Positions 43,895-53,339 of a stretch of 64,000 bases of DNA are shown here, piece by piece. Under the pieces are notes generated by a model. The model was not told the DNA's origin. It searched no databases and worked only from the letters and a program-made list of their open reading frames with translations. The translations under genes and the position numbers were made by a program. The stretch covers positions 1 through 64,000 of the forward strand of contig JBILMS010000001.1 of the NCBI GenBank assembly GCA_044375415.1, in the 5' to 3' direction. The stretch is from JAWXBG01 sp044375415 (GTDB lineage Bacteria > Bacteroidota > Bacteroidia > Flavobacteriales_D > Sanyastnellaceae). Every line of letters starts with the position of its first letter. Position 1 is the first letter of the stretch.

Positions 43895-44926
43895 TTAACG
43901 ATTATCACGAACGCTTCGCGTGCCGGGAGTTCTGTGCTTTCCCAAGAAAACAAAACGTCCAATACCTCTTAAATAACCCCATCCATAACTAAAATGTATT
44001 ATCGGAAAACACAAACACAACCAAATGAAAAGAGACCAACCATTCTTTGCAGAAATGTTAGCTGAAACAAAAACAATCGGTATCAAATAAAAGGCCATAA
44101 AAACCAGCATCAGTGTTGACGGTATAAAACCGATGAGAAAGGCTGTAAGCCCCAAAATAGCAACCACCACTAGGGTCGGAGGTGCGAATTGACGTAATGT
44201 TGCCGGTTTTCCAACCTTGAGGTTGACCAATGGTTTAAACAAACCATACTGATAAAACATCGTGGCCATTTTTGAAATTGACTCACGTGCGTGGTATTCG
44301 ATCAATAAATCGGGAAGCAATATTATCTTACCACCACCCATTACAATTCGAGCATTCATCTCATCATCCTGATTGCGAATCATGTGCTCGTCGAAAAGAC
44401 CAAACCTATCAAACACATCTCTTCTAAAACATCCATACGGAACTGTATCCACTTCTGTCGGCTCATGTACACCAAGTCGATAATCCGCGTTCCCTATTCC
44501 AAGCGGATGACTAGTGGCCAAAGCTATTGCCTTAGCTTCCTTGGACTCTCCTCCGGGAAGAGTCTTCCAAACTCCTCCGGTATTATCAGCTTCATATTGA
44601 TCGAGCGCCCTTACAAGTCGAGAGATATAGTCATTAGGATAACCGGAATGTGCGTCCATGCGCACAATCACATCGCCCTTAGATTCCGCAATGGCTAGAT
44701 TTAGTGCTTGGGGAACATATTTCGCCGGATTCTTAATAATCTTCAAAGTTGAATTTGAATGGGTCAATTGCTCTAATCTCTCCCATGTACCATCGTCACT
44801 TGCGCCATCCACTACAATCCACTCAATATGATCCTTTGGCCAATCTTGTTTGCGCAAAGTCTCCAGCAGAACATCAATAAAACGAATCTCATTGCGACAT
44901 GGAATTATGACCGATACAAATGGCAT
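43895..44926 (-). CDS. GT2 glycosyltransferase with membrane tail (ExoA-like)
   Basis: The 343-residue enzyme has a GT-A domain at the N-terminus ('VSVIIPCRNEIRFID', 'WIVVDGASDDGT') with the metal-binding DAH motif in 'VIVRMDAHSGYP' and an acidic 'RNQDDEMNARI'. Three to four predicted membrane helices lie in the last third (about 245-325). It resembles succinoglycan-type ExoA transferases, which add a sugar to a lipid-linked oligosaccharide at the inner membrane. Its start shares one base with the stop of the gene ahead. Confidence 0.88.
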   Translation of the reverse strand: MPFVSVIIPCRNEIRFIDVLLETLRKQDWPKDHIEWIVVDGASDDGTWERLEQLTHSNSTLKIIKNPAKYVPQALNLAIAESKGDVIVRMDAHSGYPNDYISRLVRALDQYEADNTGGVWKTLPGGESKEAKAIALATSHPLGIGNADYRLGVHEPTEVDTVPYGCFRRDVFDRFGLFDEHMIRNQDDEMNARIVMGGGKIILLPDLLIEYHARESISKMATMFYQYGLFKPLVNLKVGKPATLRQFAPPTLVVVAILGLTAFLIGFIPSTLMLVFMAFYLIPIVFVSANISAKNGWSLFIWLCLCFPIIHFSYGWGYLRGIGRFVFLGKHRTPGTRSVRDNR

Positions 44927-45741
44927 TATTTGCTAAAATATGTTTTCTTAAGAAATCGCAAACTCTTGTTTAAATAGTGCATGTGCTTCTTTCCCTTAAT
45001 CTTTCCTGTTGTAATATGTTCGTTATGCGTAACAAGAATAGACGTAAAAACACATGTCTTCAGTCCAATACGTCGAGTTTCTTCGGCCATGAATATCTCT
45101 TCGCCATAAAGAAATGAACCGTATGTCAAACTTGCACCATTTTCAAAATATTCTTTCTTAATGACTACAAAACTTCCATGCACGGCATAAACAGGTTCGT
45201 TGGAGATCACATTTGAAGTATTCTTGGAAAAGAAACGTTTGATCAAATGTAACCATTGATATATCAAGTATATCATGTAAAAGGAAGACACCTGAATCAA
45301 TCTATTCAGTTTCGCAACTTCAATTCTATTTACATAATATGGATTCATTTCAACTTTTGACTTCATATCGACAATTCTCGGAGCAATAACAGCGCATTCG
45401 GTTTGCTTAGACTCCTCATATAACTGTTTGACAAGGTCCGATACTTCCCATTCCAAGTCGAAGTTTGAAACGACTGTAAGTCCGGGATAATCACCAAACT
45501 CCTTTCTCTGAGCTTCCAACGCGAAGGCAGCACCCCCAAAGTAACCTAGGTTCGTGCCATCGCCATCTACTCTGACTCTCGAATCACTTGTCAACTCATT
45601 CAATATGGAGCTATTATTCGAACCATTATTCGCAATACGAACAACAAACTGATCCTGTTGAGATGTCAATAAAAAGTCTTTTACAAATTTTGCAAGTTCC
45701 TCTTCTTTGAAATAGTTCATGAGTATCCAGCAAACCTTCAT
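44926..45741 (-). CDS. GT2-type glycosyltransferase
   Basis: The 271-residue enzyme has a GT-A Rossmann-like start ('CWILMNYFKEEELAKF', 'VRIANNGSNNSS'). 'NLGYFGGAAFAL' and 'VVSNFDLEW' take the place of the usual DxD. The acceptor end carries 'YAVHGSFVVIKKEYF' and 'LYGEEIFMAEETRR', as in rhamnosyltransferase-like proteins. The donor sugar cannot be read from sequence. It starts at the base after the RgpF-like gene ends. Confidence 0.82.
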   Translation of the reverse strand: MKVCWILMNYFKEEELAKFVKDFLLTSQQDQFVVRIANNGSNNSSILNELTSDSRVRVDGDGTNLGYFGGAAFALEAQRKEFGDYPGLTVVSNFDLEWEVSDLVKQLYEESKQTECAVIAPRIVDMKSKVEMNPYYVNRIEVAKLNRLIQVSSFYMIYLIYQWLHLIKRFFSKNTSNVISNEPVYAVHGSFVVIKKEYFENGASLTYGSFLYGEEIFMAEETRRIGLKTCVFTSILVTHNEHITTGKIKGKKHMHYLNKSLRFLKKTYFSK

Positions 45742-46659
45742 TTACTTCTTTGTGTTAAATGATTTGTACCACTGAATACATTTCCTAAATAGCCAAGTTG
45801 CACCCGGAATTAAACGAAGTACGTTCGCCAAAACACGGCCCGTTTCCATTAGCCAAATATCTGCACTGCCCTTCCGAGGAGCCTCACTCATCACTTTTGC
45901 AAAATCGATGATATTTTCTCCCGCGTACTTTTTATGAATTAATCGAATGTACTTTTTATACTGAGTACTAAAATTCATACGGATCACCCAGTAGTATTCC
46001 AATCCACGAAAATTTCGGTAGATTATCTTTTTCTTTATCATTGGAATGCCTTCTTCGATCAAGGCCTCAATACGCGCAAAAGAAGGGTTCTTCGGATAAC
46101 TTTCAAATCCGCGGTTGTATAAAGACGTTACCTTTACCTCATTTCGCCGCATAAAATCCGAAAGACCTATTTCATAAGTCTGAATAACCTCTCTGTAGTC
46201 GGGTACAATTCCATGTTCCAAAAAATATGAACTCATTAAGGCAACGGCTTTCCCTTTTGCTACAATAAAATATGACTGTAGATGACGTTTGTATCGATCC
46301 GAAAGAACCATACCCACGTATTCATCCGACATGTTTCTTATTTTTCTAATGTCTTCGTCTATTGGTCTAAACAAAATACATGAATCGTTTACCAAAGCGA
46401 TCTCTTTCCAAGATGCATGGTCAATTTTCAGCATGGCCTTATACCACATTCCAAAATCAAAACCTTCGTTGTCCACTTGCATTACCTCTACTTCCAGAAC
46501 ACGAAGACTTTCTTTCCAAATTCCATCCGATTTCGAATTCGTAATGAAAAGAACCTCCTCGAAATGTCTTTTCAATTCGATTACGTAATATTCCACATAA
46601 TACGGAAGAGTACTACCGTTGAAATAACTACTGAAAAGACAAATTCCCGTTTTATTCAT
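45742..46659 (-). CDS. Rhamnan synthesis protein F (RgpF)-like glycosyltransferase
   Basis: The 305-residue protein has the RgpF-family pattern: 'LFSSYFNGSTLPYYVEYY' at the start, 'NEGFDFGMWYKAM', 'LVNDSCILFRPID' and 'HLQSYFIVAKGKAV'. Related proteins build rhamnose polymers, but no dTDP-rhamnose genes are in the window. ATG 46659 overlaps the stop of the preceding gene by four bases (ATGA), which favours it over the in-frame ATG at 46680. Confidence 0.8.
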   Translation of the reverse strand: MNKTGICLFSSYFNGSTLPYYVEYYVIELKRHFEEVLFITNSKSDGIWKESLRVLEVEVMQVDNEGFDFGMWYKAMLKIDHASWKEIALVNDSCILFRPIDEDIRKIRNMSDEYVGMVLSDRYKRHLQSYFIVAKGKAVALMSSYFLEHGIVPDYREVIQTYEIGLSDFMRRNEVKVTSLYNRGFESYPKNPSFARIEALIEEGIPMIKKKIIYRNFRGLEYYWVIRMNFSTQYKKYIRLIHKKYAGENIIDFAKVMSEAPRKGSADIWLMETGRVLANVLRLIPGATWLFRKCIQWYKSFNTKK

Positions 46660-47444
46660 CTTCGAGTGAGTTCTGTCCAATGTGAATTAAGTGGAGCCGC
46701 ATTTTTCACGTAATACTCATTTTCTGCCTCCGGGTTATTCGAGTTTTCATACCAAGGCTTGTGGTGAGCAACGATAGGCTTCGATGTGCGCCATGCCTTG
46801 CATTCTCCGCCTCCACGAGCAAATGGTGCGTAAACAGCAAAAGTTGTATCAACAGGAGCTTCAAAATATCCCCGTTCGTTTTGCTTCTGCCAAAATTGCG
46901 ATTCCCACTTTATAACATCTGCCTTAAGTTTAAAATGATCGGGTAAATGATCAATATTCAGGGCTAAACCAATTTTTTCCAAACTCACATTTTTAGAAAG
47001 CTGCCGCATCATCTCTGTGATATCCGAAGCTGTGCATACATTATCCGGAACAACATCTGCATCTGTATAAATATAAAAATCATTCATTATAGTCTTCAAT
47101 TCCGGGTATATCCATATCGCTCGTGGACCTATATTCTGTCCTGTAAAAATAACTTTGTACGGGCAATGAGCATACCACTCCAATAAGGGTGGATAGTCGG
47201 ACCGATTGTCCAAAATGATGATATTCTGAAAACCATTCCTATCAAGCCAAATACAGAGTTCCTTTAAGTATGTAAAACGATTTCTATTATTTATAATTAC
47301 CGGTATTTTTACAACGGCCGGTAAAGAAGCATGTGTGATATAATACCACTTTCTGCGAACAAAATAAATCAGCTTGTTGAATCTGTACTTCAACGCAGAT
47401 GTATTCCCGCGAAAAATGTCGCTTATGAGCTGTTTGAAATCCAT
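46656..47444 (-). CDS. GT-A glycosyltransferase
   Basis: The 262-residue protein has a GT-A core: 'VIINNRNRFTYLKELCIWL', 'IIILDNRSDYPPLLEW', 'TGQNIGPRAIWI' and the DxD-like 'FYIYTDADVVPD' (about residues 121-132). A short hydrophobic stretch near the N-terminus may bind it to the membrane. It lies three bases after the flippase gene. The donor and acceptor are unknown. Confidence 0.8.
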   Translation of the reverse strand: MDFKQLISDIFRGNTSALKYRFNKLIYFVRRKWYYITHASLPAVVKIPVIINNRNRFTYLKELCIWLDRNGFQNIIILDNRSDYPPLLEWYAHCPYKVIFTGQNIGPRAIWIYPELKTIMNDFYIYTDADVVPDNVCTASDITEMMRQLSKNVSLEKIGLALNIDHLPDHFKLKADVIKWESQFWQKQNERGYFEAPVDTTFAVYAPFARGGGECKAWRTSKPIVAHHKPWYENSNNPEAENEYYVKNAAPLNSHWTELTRR

Positions 47445-47447
47445 CTT

Positions 47448-48704
47448 TTAAGCCAAAACTTTATTTTTTTCCCGGAGTGCAAAATACAAAGTAGCTAGCA
47501 TCCAAAGTATGTTACCCACTACAGAAGCAACCGCCGCTCCCATCGATAAATAATTAGTAACCAAAACAAAGGTGAGTAAAACGTTGACAGCTGTACCCGT
47601 GAGCACTGAAACTAAAATCCACTTCACTCTTTTTCGATGTATAAGAATGATGTTGCTCATCGAAGTCATTAAAATAAAACAACCGGATATAGACAAGGGT
47701 ATTATCAAATCCAAAGCACCAGAATAAGCGTCGTCTATCATGCACGAAGCAAGAAAGCGAAGGATTACTCCGGCAATACCGAAGAACACAAAAGCTCCAA
47801 TTCCGTAATTCAGAAGGTGCTGCCGATAATCTCCTTTCGCAAATCGCTCTAGTGTTTTTGGGGTATAAGCAGCCAAAAAAGGCTGGATAACTAAAGGATC
47901 AAATAGCGAACTAAATTTTAAGGCAACCGAAAATATACCGACCTCAAACAAACTGCAATAGTTCAATAAAATCCACCGGTTCAAACTAAGCATTCCCCAA
48001 ATCGCAAGTGCATTCGGTACAAAAGGTAAACTCAATTTAATAATCCGCGACAATTCGCCCTTTTCCAATGACTGAAAAAGCCCCGTTTGCTTGTACAAAT
48101 AATAAACCGCGTATATAAAAGACAAACCCACTGAAACCATGTTCGACCAAATGATCCCATCAACTCCCTGACTCAAAACATACACAGAATACACATTCAG
48201 TATAATACTAACGACACCATAGACCACTTGATAAACGGTAACCCTCACAGCCATTCTGTTGATCTTCATTATCAGAATCACGAGGCCTTGAAAAAAAGTA
48301 AGATAATTCGTGATCATTACTAGTAAAATCCAGATACTCTTCATATCAGGTGATGCCCATTGGAACAACCACACCGATATGACCAGAGTCAACAAATACA
48401 GCACACCTGAAATCCTGAGGAAAATTGTAATGATGGAACGAATCAATTTTCGCTTTCCCTCTTCGTCCAAATGAAAATACTCCATGTAAACAAACTGAAA
48501 AAGGCCTAGCGAAAGAGTTACATCTACTAGATTTGAAAAAGTAGTAAGCAAGTCCAACATACCATACTCTTCCGGACTGAGCATTTTGGTGAAAAGTGGG
48601 AGCAGAAAAAACGAAATGCCCTTTACGAATAAGGCACCGAAACTATACACCAAAAAATTTCGGACTGTTTCAGAAGAAGATATGGCTGCTATTCTTTTTC
48701 TCAC
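47448..48704 (-). CDS. Polysaccharide flippase (Wzx/MATE-like)
   Basis: The 418-residue protein has about 12 hydrophobic helices in the oligosaccharide flippase (polysaccharide biosynthesis protein) pattern, beginning 'NFLVYSFGALFVKGISFFLL' and 'LFTKMLSPEEYGMLDLLTTF'. It should turn lipid-linked glycan units across the inner membrane. Its start overlaps the GT2-GT4 gene by four bases. No polymerase (Wzy) gene is seen in the operon. Confidence 0.88.
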   Translation of the reverse strand: MRKRIAAISSSETVRNFLVYSFGALFVKGISFFLLPLFTKMLSPEEYGMLDLLTTFSNLVDVTLSLGLFQFVYMEYFHLDEEGKRKLIRSIITIFLRISGVLYLLTLVISVWLFQWASPDMKSIWILLVMITNYLTFFQGLVILIMKINRMAVRVTVYQVVYGVVSIILNVYSVYVLSQGVDGIIWSNMVSVGLSFIYAVYYLYKQTGLFQSLEKGELSRIIKLSLPFVPNALAIWGMLSLNRWILLNYCSLFEVGIFSVALKFSSLFDPLVIQPFLAAYTPKTLERFAKGDYRQHLLNYGIGAFVFFGIAGVILRFLASCMIDDAYSGALDLIIPLSISGCFILMTSMSNIILIHRKRVKWILVSVLTGTAVNVLLTFVLVTNYLSMGAAVASVVGNILWMLATLYFALREKNKVLA

Positions 48705-50707
48705 AAGCCAAATAATTGACGGTACGATTTATGAAATGTTTGATGAGAAAATTCTGCAGCCGCATACTTGGCTGCCTCATTCTTTGCTTCTTCCAACTTA
48801 ATGCGATTGGAATTCAACTCGAGTATTGTATGCACAGCTTCCTCTACCAATTGGTCTTCAGGAAAAGCAGGAAGCAAAAAACCATTTGTTCCGTTACTAA
48901 TTACATTTGGAATGTCACCCACTGCTGTAACAACAGGAACCACTCCAAATACCATTGCTTCCATCATAACCATTGGCAAGCCCTCTCGACTTGAAGTCAT
49001 AAGTAAAATGTCAGCTTTCTTCATTTCTTCTGCGAGCAAAAGGTCATCCACAATTTCTCCGGTGAAAATACAATCTCCCCGCCACTCAGCATCCATACTT
49101 GTCTCCAGATCTTTTCCAATAAAAACAAAACTCGCAGATGCCAAATGCCTCTTCACGCCATTCGCAATAGCCCCCATCAATGAAATCCGTTTTTCCGCGG
49201 TACCTCTACCTACATACACTACACGTAGGTGATTTTCTTTTTTTGAAGTAAAATCGTTATTCTCCGGTATATCCGTGTAGTTGCGGATGAATACAACACG
49301 TTCATTCAATTCATCATTTACATGGTGTTTTCTGTAAAATATTCGCAGCTCTTCAATGGTCTTTTTACTAATGAGCACTCGTCGTTGAATTCTGTTCACA
49401 ATAGGCAGCGACCACTTTTCCGGACCACTCTCTTCCGGATGCACAAAAGCATGAATTAAATCCATTACAATCACATTCTCATTCAAATGAGGAATGATAT
49501 CATACATCGCAATTGAGTTCGAACCAAAAATCTTTGACGACTTCTGTGCATTAACACATTGAGCTATGATTTTATATGTCTTTGATTTAAAAAAAGGGTA
49601 CCAACACAATTCGCCCACATCAATGCAAATGGCACTTTTTTCAAATCGATTCAAGAAGCCTGTATTTTCCGATATCTTGGTAAAAAAAACAACCGGATTT
49701 GTCTCAGGGAGGCAATTCAAAATATCGGCATGAACACGTTCTGCGCCACCTACATGATAAAACGGAAAAAAGAAAAAAGTACGGGTTTCGACTTTGCTAA
49801 GTGCTTTCAACTGTCGTTTAAGTTTATACAATTGCACAATCAGCTTCCATGGTTTAGCCCTCCACACTTTCCTAGCAACTTGTAAGGCCGGTTTCACCCA
49901 AACTCTCCATGGGTATCTTAAAATATTCAATAGGAATCCCAAGCAAAAACGGAGATGAAAAACATTCCATGGTCCCTGTTTAAGAATTTCTTTAAAATAG
50001 TGCCACTGAAAATGCACATATTTTTTGACCGGATTCTTTCTATTCGAAGCAACCGTTAAACTCGAAGGATGAATTCTGTACTTCACTACAACTTCAGGAA
50101 TCTTCTCCAACACACAACCATGTGCGGCCAACATCATCCAGAAGGCATAATCTTCTGCGATGGGAAATCCCTCCGGCTGTTTATACAACTCTGCAAGTTT
50201 ACTTCTCATCATAAAAGTTGGATTCGCCAAACAATTGCGATAAGGTAAAATCTTTACTACATCCTCATAAGTGGTTACATTCATATCATCAGCCCATTTA
50301 CCTGCTGAATTACCATATACATCGATCTGTTCAATGCGACCGAAGACCACATCTACGTGAGGGTTTTCGTCCAAAAAACTTACTTGTCTCGAAAATCTTG
50401 TAGGCAATGAAATATCATCTGCATCCATTCGAGCGATGTACTTTCCTCGGCAGAGTTTAAAGGCTTCATTCATTGAACGAGCCACACCGATTGCCTTCTC
50501 GTGCTTTATAAAACGTATTCGTTCATCTGAAAATGACAGAAGAATTTCTTCGCTGCTATCCGTCGACCCATCATTGATCAAGAGGATTTCAAAGTTAAAA
50601 AAATCTTGATTTAAAATACTTTCTAATGATTCTCTTACGAACAATTCCGCATTGTGCACCGGCATTATTACCGACAATATGGGAGCTGTATGTAAATTCT
50701 CCATCAA
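48701..50707 (-). CDS. Bifunctional GT2-GT4 glycosyltransferase
   Basis: The 668-residue protein is a fusion. Residues about 10-240 are a GT2 (GT-A) domain ('ILSVIMPVHNAELFVRESL', 'LLINDGSTDSSEEIL', 'YIARMDADDISLP'). After a basic linker, residues about 310-660 are a GT4 (GT-B) domain with 'FFPFYHVGGAERVHADIL', 'VVYVGRGTAEKRISLM' and 'TSSREGLPMVMMEAMVFG'. One chain thus could add two sugars in turn. It heads the glycan operon, 36 bases after aroE. Confidence 0.9.
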   Translation of the reverse strand: MMENLHTAPILSVIMPVHNAELFVRESLESILNQDFFNFEILLINDGSTDSSEEILLSFSDERIRFIKHEKAIGVARSMNEAFKLCRGKYIARMDADDISLPTRFSRQVSFLDENPHVDVVFGRIEQIDVYGNSAGKWADDMNVTTYEDVVKILPYRNCLANPTFMMRSKLAELYKQPEGFPIAEDYAFWMMLAAHGCVLEKIPEVVVKYRIHPSSLTVASNRKNPVKKYVHFQWHYFKEILKQGPWNVFHLRFCLGFLLNILRYPWRVWVKPALQVARKVWRAKPWKLIVQLYKLKRQLKALSKVETRTFFFFPFYHVGGAERVHADILNCLPETNPVVFFTKISENTGFLNRFEKSAICIDVGELCWYPFFKSKTYKIIAQCVNAQKSSKIFGSNSIAMYDIIPHLNENVIVMDLIHAFVHPEESGPEKWSLPIVNRIQRRVLISKKTIEELRIFYRKHHVNDELNERVVFIRNYTDIPENNDFTSKKENHLRVVYVGRGTAEKRISLMGAIANGVKRHLASASFVFIGKDLETSMDAEWRGDCIFTGEIVDDLLLAEEMKKADILLMTSSREGLPMVMMEAMVFGVVPVVTAVGDIPNVISNGTNGFLLPAFPEDQLVEEAVHTILELNSNRIKLEEAKNEAAKYAAAEFSHQTFHKSYRQLFGL

Positions 50708-50743
50708 TGTGCTAAAATCCTTGTTTTCTCAATTGAAATTCTC

Positions 50744-51478
50744 TTATTTATTCCAAATCTCCCACGCCGCGTTGGCTTGCGCATACAACATAGACAGTCC
50801 ATTATCTGTCCACGCTCCCTGAACTTTTGCCCGTCTTACAAACTCCGTTTCAGCCGGATTATAAATCAAGTCCAAACACACATGTCGAGGGCCAATCGCT
50901 TCATAAGGAATTTTTGGTGCATCATGAATATTCGGATATTGTCCAACCGGAGTTGTATTGATGATGAGAAAGTGACCTTCTATTGCGCTTTTCGTAAGTT
51001 GATCATACGAAACGCATCCCTCTTTTGCGGAGCTCGAAACCATGTTATACTGAATGCCAACCTTACGTAAGACGAATGCTACTGCGGCAGCTGCACCACC
51101 GGATCCCAATATCAACGCCCTTTCTAGATGACCTTGAAGAACAGGACGCAAACTTTTTTCGAAGCCAATAATGTCGGTATTGTGACCCTTTAAATTTCCG
51201 TTATTCAAAAACTGAATGGTATTAACAGCACCAATCTCTTTTGCTTCCGGGGTGAGCTCTTGCAAAAAATCGATAATAGATTTTTTGTAGGGTATCGTCA
51301 CATTTAGACCTGATAATTCTACTTCGGATGAAATGAGATTTGGGAACTCTTCAATTCCGGCCATTTCAAAAAGTCTATAATCGCAATTTAGTATTTCCTC
51401 CTTTGCAAACTTCTCTCTGAAGTACTTCTGCGAAAACGAGTGGCCAAGACTCCGGCCTAGTAGGCCAAAGATTCTCAT
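50744..51478 (-). CDS. aroE: Shikimate dehydrogenase
   Basis: The 244-residue enzyme reduces 3-dehydroshikimate with NADPH in aromatic amino-acid synthesis. It shows 'GLLGRSLGHSFSQKYF' at the N-terminus, 'GLNVTIPYKKSII' with the catalytic Lys, 'GAVNTIQF', 'GHNTDIIGF' and 'ALILGSGGAAAAVAFVL'. ATG 51478 gives the usual start and overlaps the DedA stop by four bases; codons further upstream lie inside the DedA gene. Confidence 0.95.
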   Translation of the reverse strand: MRIFGLLGRSLGHSFSQKYFREKFAKEEILNCDYRLFEMAGIEEFPNLISSEVELSGLNVTIPYKKSIIDFLQELTPEAKEIGAVNTIQFLNNGNLKGHNTDIIGFEKSLRPVLQGHLERALILGSGGAAAAVAFVLRKVGIQYNMVSSSAKEGCVSYDQLTKSAIEGHFLIINTTPVGQYPNIHDAPKIPYEAIGPRHVCLDLIYNPAETEFVRRAKVQGAWTDNGLSMLYAQANAAWEIWNK

Positions 51479-52140
51479 GCTGCTTTTTTCTTTCCAAATT
51501 TCGCCGAAAGAACCCCGAAGACAATGGGTAAAACAGAGATTACCACAATACCGAGCATGATTACCGAGAAATTTTTCTGAACAAATTCTAATCTCCCGAA
51601 GAAGTAACCTGCCAACAATCCCACTGTTATCCACAGTATACTTCCCAAAATGGAAAAGGTGAGAAACTTTCTATATGTCATTGCTCCTACTCCGGCTACA
51701 AAAGGTGCGAAAGTTCTAACGATCGGAACAAAACGCGCGAGGATGACTGTTTTACCACCGTGTTTTTCGTAAAAAGCTTTCGTTTTATCCAAATAAGATT
51801 TTTTTAGAAATCGACTATCCCTCTCGAAAACAGCAGGACCGATTTTTCTTCCTATGAAGTAGTTGGTATTATCGCCAAGAAAAACAGCAAGCAATAATAC
51901 CGGGAATAGGATACTCAATTGCAATGGACTTTCACCCGTTACCAAATCAGCGGCGGCAAAAGTTCCGGCGGCAAACAACAAACTATCACCCGGAAGAAGA
52001 GGGAGTACTACTAAACCCGTTTCACAAAAAACGATGAGGAACAAAATTAGATATACCCACATATCGTAAGTAATAATCCAATCTCTCAAATATTTATCGA
52101 AGTGTAAAACAAAATCTAATAGGTCCTTGATTAAGTCCAT
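51475..52140 (-). CDS. DedA family membrane protein
   Basis: The 221-residue inner-membrane protein has the DedA/VTT pattern: 'ETGLVVLPLLPGDSLLFAAG', 'FLGDNTNYFIGRKIG' and 'KTVILARFVPIVRTFAPFVAG' with the conserved Arg residues, then two further helices and a basic tail. Family members are thought to move undecaprenyl phosphate or other lipids across the membrane, which would suit a place ahead of a glycan operon. Coupling to aroE is by a four-base overlap. Confidence 0.92.
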   Translation of the reverse strand: MDLIKDLLDFVLHFDKYLRDWIITYDMWVYLILFLIVFCETGLVVLPLLPGDSLLFAAGTFAAADLVTGESPLQLSILFPVLLLAVFLGDNTNYFIGRKIGPAVFERDSRFLKKSYLDKTKAFYEKHGGKTVILARFVPIVRTFAPFVAGVGAMTYRKFLTFSILGSILWITVGLLAGYFFGRLEFVQKNFSVIMLGIVVISVLPIVFGVLSAKFGKKKAA

Positions 52141-52200
52141 ATAAGTGAGAATATATAAGTAGTTATGAGATGATAAAATAAAACGAAGGGAGTGCGACCG

Positions 52201-52536
52201 TTAGTGAACGATCATGTTTTTATCCACTTGCTCGGCCCACCCAACAATGCCTCCAACGAGATTAAACAAATTGGTAAAACCAAATTTTGTTTCCATTGCA
52301 TATATCACAGCACTTGCTCTTTTGCCGGATCTGCAATGCATAATCACGGGCACATCTCTTCTCAATTCGTTGGCATGCGCAATAATTTCTCCCATAGGAA
52401 TATGCTTTCCACCGATAGTGCAATCTCGAACTTCGTGATCTTCTCTCAAATCGATCAATTCAAAATCTTCTCGATTATCCATCATTCTTTTAAGTTCCAA
52501 CGGAGATACCTCTTTCATAGAGATTGATGTGAGCAT
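52201..52536 (-). CDS. Rhodanese-like domain protein
   Basis: The 111-residue single-domain rhodanese carries sulfur on a cysteine. 'FELIDLREDHEV' and the active-site loop 'HCRSGKRAS' are present. ATG 52536 lies five bases after the phosphosulfolactate synthase stop and is preferred; in-frame codons upstream lie inside that gene. Alone it could be a general sulfur carrier; beside a sulfonate-pathway enzyme a sulfur-related role is tempting but unproven. Confidence 0.88.
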   Translation of the reverse strand: MLTSISMKEVSPLELKRMMDNREDFELIDLREDHEVRDCTIGGKHIPMGEIIAHANELRRDVPVIMHCRSGKRASAVIYAMETKFGFTNLFNLVGGIVGWAEQVDKNMIVH

Positions 52537-52541
52537 CTGTA

Positions 52542-53327
52542 TTAGGGTTTCATTTTTTCGGTAATCTCGGCAGGAAGGAACTGGAAGAATGTATCCCCTC
52601 TTAATCCAGCACGCAAACACTCAAGTGGTATCAAATCATTTTCGGCGATGTTTCCCAGATTCACATTCGCTCCAAAGTTTCCGATGAAATATACTTGCTG
52701 GGACTTTTTAGGTGCTTCCCACAAGATATCTTCGGGTTTTATTTTTTGAATAATCTTATTGATAAGCATTACGTGCGCACTTCCATTTGGACGATAGATC
52801 CCAACGGTGCCGCTTTCTCTCGCTTCGGCTATAACTTTCCAACTCCCTGCTTGAAGTTCGTTGTGCATCATCTTAATCCACTTGGCCGGAGAAATAAGAA
52901 TACCTTCTTCTTTCGATCCAACTTCAGATAATACCGTATAGTCTTTAGCAAAAGAGGTAATTACTTCACATTTATCTTGATGAGGAATGGCTATAGAACC
53001 ATCACTTACCTCGACCATATCTAGGCCGTACTTGTCCATGAAGCGACGATAATCATCGAGCTGGTTGCGCACATAGAAGGCTTCAAACAACGTTCCTCCC
53101 ACGTACACTCGGATATTGTTGCTCTGATAGAACTTTATCTTTTCCTGCAGTTTATTGGTGAAAAACGAGGTTCCGAAACCCAGCTTTACGAGATCGATGT
53201 ATTCGCCGCAGTTTTCTACAACGTTTTCGGCTTCGCGGATGCTAAGCCCTTTATCCATAACCATTGTAACACCGGAATTACGGGGTTTGGCTGGACGTTC
53301 GGGAATAAATTTTAAGTTGAAATGCAT
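52542..53327 (-). CDS. Phosphosulfolactate synthase (ComA family)
   Basis: The 261-residue TIM-barrel protein matches the ComA family, which adds sulfite to phosphoenolpyruvate to make (R)-phosphosulfolactate, the first step of coenzyme M synthesis in methanogens. Signatures include 'KPRNSGVTMVMDKGLS', 'EYIDLVKLGFGTSFF', 'VYVGGTLFEAF', 'VEVSDGSIAIP' and 'VIAEARESGTVGIY'. Bacteroidota have no coenzyme M, so the product probably serves another sulfonate. The TPR gene ends 12 bases upstream, with rhodanese next downstream. Confidence 0.88.
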   Translation of the reverse strand: MHFNLKFIPERPAKPRNSGVTMVMDKGLSIREAENVVENCGEYIDLVKLGFGTSFFTNKLQEKIKFYQSNNIRVYVGGTLFEAFYVRNQLDDYRRFMDKYGLDMVEVSDGSIAIPHQDKCEVITSFAKDYTVLSEVGSKEEGILISPAKWIKMMHNELQAGSWKVIAEARESGTVGIYRPNGSAHVMLINKIIQKIKPEDILWEAPKKSQQVYFIGNFGANVNLGNIAENDLIPLECLRAGLRGDTFFQFLPAEITEKMKP

Positions 53328-53339
53328 AGGGCTGCAAAC

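Noticed and set aside
43888..43962. Longer start of the GH2 gene
   Set aside because: ATG 43887 begins a proper signal peptide; the extension would bury it and overlaps the upstream glycosyltransferase.
41371..50707. Polysaccharide utilisation locus
   Set aside because: No SusC/SusD pair or regulator is present, and the linked genes are glycosyltransferases and a flippase, so the locus makes rather than degrades a glycan.
51479..51634. Longer aroE start
   Set aside because: The extra codons lie inside the DedA gene in another frame and precede the conserved N-terminus of the enzyme.
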